A stretch of 64,000 bases of DNA from Diplocarpon mali (Eukaryota; Ascomycota; Leotiomycetes; Helotiales; Drepanopezizaceae): the NCBI GenBank assembly GCA_024741835.1, contig JAENRP010000043.1, forward strand, positions 103,367 through 167,366, in the 5' to 3' direction. Below the pieces are notes generated by a model, which worked only from the letters and a program-made list of their open reading frames with translations, did no database searches and was not told the origin of the DNA. Below are positions 58,837-64,000 of the stretch, piece by piece. How positions within the stretch are numbered: position 1 is the stretch's first letter; every line of letters starts with the position of its first letter. The translations under genes and the position numbers were made by a program.

Positions 58837-59200
58837 GCGGAGAGGTCTGGGATTGTTTGTCTTTTAGCCTGTGATTCTCGTTATACCTAAGTAGTTAACC
58901 CGAACATCGATAATAGCCTCATAAACTCCTACTTCATTTTTCTTATCCAGGTATTTGATTTTCCTCGAATTCTGCCTTGTCATGGCCCTGGACATCTCAG
59001 TATGTGGCTTAAGATAAAAATATAACGAAACGCCTCCAGACTCAAGTATGAAATGGACCAGTCCGCTTCGATTTCCAAGAGCTTTACTTGGATACTCGGC
59101 CTCGATATCGCTCTACGATTACCAATAACGGGCTTCTATCTACGAGCTGCATTTAGAGCTACCCCACCCTCACATTTGTGTTTATCAGCCTTGCATTGAC

Positions 59201-59206
59201 CACGTG
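59201..59206. promoter_or_regulatory. CACGTG, Pho4/NUC-1-type core site
   Basis: CCACGTGG palindrome about 770 bp upstream of the PHO81 start. CACGTG is the core site for Pho4 (yeast) and NUC-1 (Neurospora), the factors acting below PHO81/NUC-2; a single 6-mer also occurs by chance. Confidence 0.35.
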
Positions 59207-59407
59207 GTAGACTGTTCTATCGTGATTGGCCGGGTACCCTTGCATTGGGAGAAGGCTGAGGAAGAACATCAAATCATTTCGAATCATACTGCCCCTCACT
59301 AGGTAATAGCTGGCTTCGGGGTCCTAGTTCTAAGAACGAGCCTGGTCATGGTGCATAACCGTTCATATTCTGTCCATTCCTTTCACTTTGAAAACAAGAA
59401 AGACACC

Positions 59408-59632
59408 ATGCCCATCCGCAGCAGAGTCCAGTCCGAGCTAGAGCGAGAATAGAGTAAAGAGCTGGACCAGCTGGTGCTCAGACGAATCAGCCGACTAAGC
59501 CACAACGACTCCGATAGATCACAATCTCAACCTCAATTTCAACCTCGATACTCCTCTGAACCCAATCCGTCCAAGATCATAGCAGATTCTCCGCTCATAA
59601 AACTTCGCCTGGAGGGCTGCAATCTATCTTAA
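59408..59632 (+). pseudogene. Short ORF interrupted by one TAG
   Basis: A CACCATG start opens a 74-codon frame broken only by TAG at codon 15 (59450-59452). After the stop the same frame runs on for 59 more codons with protein-like composition: SKELDQLVLRRISRLSHNDS, then a Gln/Ser/Pro-rich part. Leader bases upstream are pyrimidine-rich, like a true 5' UTR. Not recognised; a decayed small gene, a read-through case, a sequencing error or chance. Confidence 0.3.
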
Positions 59633-59969
59633 AAACGATTCCTGTGGCTATTCTACATGCGTCTTTAAGCAAGAAGCGGGGGGTCTATTAGAGAGGCAGC
59701 GTGCACTTCTACATCCGTCAGTGGCTGGTACACCGTCAACGGCCTGCACGCATAGCCCGAGACGGAGTCTCTTATCGGCTGCCGCTGCAGCTGCCATTTG
59801 TCTCTCCTCGCATCAGGTCGCTTTGGACGCCTAAATCCGATTATGTTCATAGACTCTATCTCTAATAGTCTATGAATCTTCAATTGTGACTTAGCTGCTC
59901 TCTTGAAATAGTTTCATCTCCCGCGGGATATCCTCACCTGGTCTCAGCCTCCAAGCCAAAATCTGCATC

Positions 59970-62900
59970 ATGTACGTACTCTCCAACCAAGTGCGTCTTT
60001 TGTTAAGCAAGTTTCATTCTCTTCGACAGCTAACAGCGACGCCTATTCAGGAAGTTTGGAAAGCAGATACAGAAAAGGCAGCTCGAGGTGCCTGAGTATG
60101 CTGCCAGTTTCGTCAACTACAAGGCTCTCAAGAAGGTACGTCGTTCCGATTTTTATACCAGGAAAAAGCAGTCAATACAGGGCTGTTTTTGCAACCGTAT
60201 CGAACATGAGATACTGTCTATGTGCTAACTCTGTACTGTCAGCTCATCAAAAAGCTTTCTGCAACACCCACACTCCTGGCACTAAATGACCTTCACCGCC
60301 AGAATGGCGTTGTTGACACTCAATCTGCGCTCCAGGCTAACAAGGCAACCTTCTTTTTCCAGCTCGTAAGTCAGCACGTCATGAAATTTGCTGCTCCACC
60401 ATTCTGAAAACTGGTTAGGAACGCGAGCTCGAGAAAGTCAATGCATTCTACCTCCAGAAAGAGGCCGAGGTAAGCGGAGCTTCCATGTACATATTCTGGA
60501 GCATTTGATTAACCCGGAGCAGCTGAAAATTAGATTGAAGACCCTGCTGGATAAGAAAAAAGTCCTTCAGTCTCGCAGCCACAATACCTCGAGGCGTTCC
60601 GCGAAATTCACCACCCTGGAAGAGGGGTTTCAGCAATTCTGTAATGACTTAAACAAGCTTCAACAATTCGTAGAAATCAACGGGACTGCATTTTCGAAGA
60701 TTTTGAAGAAATGGGACAAGACTTCCAAGTCAAAGACAAAGGAGCTTTACCTCTCCCGTGCTGTTGAGGTTCAGCCATTTTTCAATGCAACTGTTATCAG
60801 TGAACTCTCTGATCAGGCCACTACTAGTCTACAGGAGCTCGGGGCTTGGTCTGAAGGCGACCACGTTAGCTTCGAAAGAAATCCGGACCACATTGTCAGC
60901 AGTCAACATCTCCTAGGTACAGACGAGGGCGATGCCGATACACTCCTGCTGGAAGCCGTCATCTCTGGCAATCTTGAATCCCTGAAAGATCTTCTACTGC
61001 GCCTGAAAACAGCTGCAGATCCAAACAGCTCTCGAGACACTGCTCTTCTGGAACGAATCACTAGAACCTTTCTCGCGGCGATTAATGAAGGACCACTGGA
61101 GTCATTGCAATTACTACTCGATACGGGACTTGTCGATATTCAATCTGAGGATGATATCAACGAGAGGAACTGTCTCCATCAAGCGACTATTTACGCCAAC
61201 ACCTTTGTGTTAGTGTTTGGATTGAATAAAGGTGTCGCCGTAAGTCGAAAAGATGTATATGGGCGAGTCCCTCTACACTACGCATGTATGCATGGACGCT
61301 TAGACATGGTGGAGGCTCTATTGAATGGTGAGATACTCAATATAGCTGTGAGCCCTGCCCCATCGCTAATCCATCTAGCGGATCCATCCACAATTGACCT
61401 CATCGACCACGACAACTTCACGCCTCTTATTCATGCCATAATCCATGGCCACCTGGAGTGTGCAGAGAGGTTGCTAGCACGTTCCGCTCGAATTGACCCT
61501 ATTTCCGATGCAGATCACGTACCATTGAATTTAGCTTGCGAGTACGGCTCGATGGCCATTGTCGAGTTGCTCCTGAAGCATGGTGCCAACATCCTACCAG
61601 ATGCTGAAGGTCTATTTCCACAGCATCTTGTCGCTCGTTCTGGACAAACTCCACAAATACTTCTACTTCTAAAAGAATACGGCGCAAACCTAGATCAGAT
61701 CGACAAATTATATTCTTGGACTCCGCTATTCCACGCAGCGAGTGAAGGTAATGTGCCTTGTATGCAGACACTTCTCAATGTCGGCGTTCAGACAAGCATA
61801 TTGGACGAGAAAGGGCTCTCTGCTATGTATTATGCAGCTTGGGAAGGCTATCTCGAATGCATGAAGCTTCTATCATCAATACCTACTAAGAACCGCCAAA
61901 ATTATCAAACCAAACAATCGCTTAGATCAATGGGTAGTAGTAGCAGTGCGCCGATTCCGATGAGTCTGGACGTTGATGCAATCCCCGAACTTGAGCTTCC
62001 TCCACCTATCATACCATTACGACGCTATGGTCATAACTTTCTCGACACGAAGACTTTTGTTCAGATCAGCTTTGACGGAAACTGTGACCAACCGATGACA
62101 TTTTTTCACGACAGTAAATACCCCGCAGCTCGCCTCACAATTTCTTCGAAACTGTCTGATTTGATACCTAAAAACATCCTCCTTCCATTTCATGAAGATA
62201 CCCGTTTGGTTTCTTTTCAAGTTGATAATCTTGATTCTTTTGCCATTGATTTCGATGTATTTCCTACTTACGGCGCCAAGGTCATTGCAAAGACTGTTGC
62301 TCTACCAAGCACTTTTCGGGCACTGACGAGCAGCTCTGGGCGTTGCTGCTTACCGCTTTTTGATCCACGATTGAGGGCTATAGGGCAGATCACATTCAAC
62401 TTCCAGGTAATCAAGCCATTCCAAGGAAAGCCGTTGGAGATCACCGATTTTGAAACATACTGGAAGGCGACCAGCCAATTCGACCACAGACCTAGTGCGT
62501 TCATTACCGGCTCGAGTTTGTCAGGAGATTATGTGCTACTATTTTTGCAGCACACATGCGATGGAGTACCTGTCCTTTGGCCGAGGTGGACAATGGACTA
62601 TATGGATATCGAGTTTCCTGTATGCAGACTGACATATGGCCAATTCATCAGCGCTGGCTCTCGCCATACACGTAAAGCTGGGGATCTTGAAGCTATTCCA
62701 AATCAGCCTCTAACAAGAATTGCCGATGTGCATCGCGTTCTCTCTAATTCTGCCGTATCTCTGCATGATGCTTTATCATTGCTGCCGGCAGGCATGCATG
62801 TCAATATTCAGGTCTTGTATCCATCTGCAGAGGAAGAGAAGTCCCTGCGCTTGGGCCCAACTGTCAACATCAATACTTTCGGAGATGCAATACTAGGCGT

Positions 62901-63413
62901 TGTCTTCGATCATGCAAGGTCTCTAAGAGAGCGGACACCCGATGCCATGAGATCCATCGTCTTCAGTTCTTTCAACCCGACCGTCTGTACGGCCTTGAAT
63001 TGGAAGCAACCGAATTACCCCGTCTTCTTATGCAACGATCTAGGGCGTGAGAGCGAATTAAATCCATCATCTTCGGTTCTCAGCAGTGGAAGGAGGAAGA
63101 CTTCAATCAAAGAGGCTGTGAGGATAGCTCAGAATAATAATTTCATGGGCTTGATATGCTCTTCAAGTCTACTGGAAAGTTACTCTTTGTGTCTCTTTCT
63201 CATCGATATACTGACAATCTCTTATAGGATATGGTTCCAGCATTGGTTGAAGCTATCAAGGCGCAAGGACTTGTGCTTGTCACAGACAAATCTGCTGAGC
63301 AGCGACAGGCTGGAGTAATTTCAGATGATCCGTTCCCGAGGCTGCCGGAGGGTATCGATGGGGTACTAAAAGCCAATGGAGTTCTGCAATTCAATGAAAG
63401 CATTGACATGTAG
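59970..63413 (+). CDS. PHO81: PHO81/NUC-2 homologue: SPX + ankyrin repeats + GDPD-like domain
   Basis: CDK inhibitor of the phosphate pathway: under phosphate limitation it restrains the Pho80-Pho85-type kinase so the Pho4/NUC-1 factor becomes active. Exons: 59970-59971, 60051-60135, 60243-60365, 60419-60469, 60523-63178 (or -63174) and 63241-63413 (or 63228-). The start codon is split AT|G by a 79-nt intron, giving MKFGKQIQKRQLEVPEYAAS. SPX domain: FVNYKALKKLIKKL, NKATFFFQLERELEKVNAFY and KILKKWDKTSKSKTKELYL. Ankyrin repeats follow from about residue 210 (GRVPLHYACMHGRLDMVEAL, NFTPLIHAIIHGHLECAERL, VPLNLACEYGSMAIVELLLK). C-terminal glycerophosphodiester-phosphodiesterase-like region ends FPRLPEGIDGVLKANGV. 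Total 1029 aa (GT-AG model) or 1032 aa (GA-AG model). The last junction is unusual (see findings). Identity is secure. Confidence 0.94.
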
Positions 63414-63722
63414 CGAGAATAGCGAGAAGCACAGTGCCTGGCACAGATAGCTTTTCATCAAAATGATCACATACAAGCACTGGCAAACGATTTGCTCGGC
63501 CATATTCCAAGAAAGTGCACCCTGCCAAAATTTCTTGCAGGCTTGCAATTATTTTCAGCGTGAATGATATGCCATGCTCTACCTCAGCGCCCTGATGAGT
63601 ACTTGGCTTGCTTACCTCGAAGCATTCAGATACTAGGGGATTTTCTGTCCGCTTGATGCCGTCTTCCTCTTCTATGCCTTCTCTTCGCTTGGAAAGAATA
63701 GTAGTCAATTCCAGTCACTAGC
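63414..63722. other. Short convergent intergenic gap
   Basis: A 309-bp gap between two 3' ends, with no gene supported. Confidence 0.5.
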
Positions 63723-63983
63723 TCACGCACCCTTCAACTCATATCTCAGCCTTCCCAGTTCCTCCTCCGGATCCACGCCCCCCATGATCCACTTTGCTGT
63801 AATCGCAACCGTATAAACGGCAGCAGGCAGCCATTCAAAGCCCCACCAAAGCTCGACCTCCTTCCTATTTGCCACACATCCCAACGCAACCAGAATACAA
63901 CACAGCCCTATGTTCAAATACGGTAAATACAGCTTGATGGGGCCGTCGATGGCTTGCAGCATGGCTTCTTTCCTAGCGGCCAT
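63723..63983 (-). CDS. Small conserved-looking membrane protein, 86 aa (possibly partial)
   Basis: Not recognised by name. The frame reads MAARKEAMLQAIDGPIKLYL and continues with two hydrophobic segments, NIGLCCILVALGCVA and LPAAVYTVAITAKWIMGG, then VDPEEELGRLRYELKGA at the C-terminus. The layout (amphipathic N-terminus, two helices, charged tail) fits a small two-pass endomembrane protein. The start at 63983 is the first plausible ATG, but the frame stays open to the window end, so this may be the last exon of a longer gene. Convergent with PHO81. Confidence 0.65.
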   Translation of the reverse strand: MAARKEAMLQAIDGPIKLYLPYLNIGLCCILVALGCVANRKEVELWWGFEWLPAAVYTVAITAKWIMGGVDPEEELGRLRYELKGA

Positions 63984-64000
63984 ACTTTGTGGTTTCAAGT

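Larger units (their letters stand above)
58837..59969. promoter_or_regulatory. Intergenic / PHO81 upstream region
   Basis: A 1.1-kb gap. It contains a palindromic CCACGTGG (CACGTG at 59201-59206) and an interrupted small ORF at 59408-59632. Confidence 0.5.

Overview
This window is nuclear DNA of a filamentous ascomycete (Pezizomycotina). Almost every gene has short introns (46-140 nt, GT...AG, CTRAC-like branch points). The gene set fits this: fungal AIF-like Rieske oxidoreductase, GH43 arabinanase, a NUC-2/PHO81 homologue, a DUF2293 protein and fungal transporters. A class-level guess (Leotiomycetes-like) rests on general impression only. I find no bacterial, viral, CRISPR or rRNA features, and no tRNA I could support by eye.

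Layout. 1-8.3 kb: the 3' end of a Prm10/ThrE-like membrane protein, then dynactin p25 (-), a myo-inositol-type sugar transporter (+) and a DHA1 drug/polyamine-type exporter (+). 9.1-15.7 kb: indoleamine 2,3-dioxygenase (-) and, across a 2.9-kb gap, a mitochondrial AIF/Rieske flavoprotein (+). 15.7-21.2 kb: a gene-poor stretch holding only a secreted GH43 endo-arabinanase. 21.2-31.1 kb: a coiled-coil protein (-), 2.8 kb of TpA-rich gene-free DNA, an unknown coiled-coil protein (-), TRP2 anthranilate synthase I (+) and an unknown charged protein (+). 32-38.4 kb: LSM1 (-), a diphosphoinositol-polyphosphate Nudix hydrolase (-) and ATE1 arginyltransferase (+). 39-48.9 kb: an SDR relic (-), RRP42 (+), an unknown mitochondrial membrane protein (-) divergent from cytochrome c (+), then RIX7 (-) divergent from VPS20 (+). 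50-64 kb: a DUF2293 protein (-), a mitochondrial carrier (-), a Cue5-like CUE protein (+), a PHO81/NUC-2 homologue (+) and a small membrane protein (-).

The genes are mostly housekeeping: tryptophan synthesis and breakdown, phosphate/inositol-phosphate sensing, exosome and mRNA decay, ribosome assembly, ESCRT, mitochondria. They do not form a biosynthetic cluster, and I did not find a convincing new multi-gene system. The items most worth checking are fine-scale: a PHO81 intron whose best-fitting donor is GA rather than GT; a PHO81 start codon split AT|G by an intron; a CCAAT-N12-RWT (CBC/HapX-like) site between cytochrome c and its divergent unknown neighbour; a decayed short-chain dehydrogenase; and a short ORF broken by one TAG just upstream of PHO81. 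Exon junctions were inferred by hand from splice signals, reading phase and family similarity remembered from training; no alignment was run.
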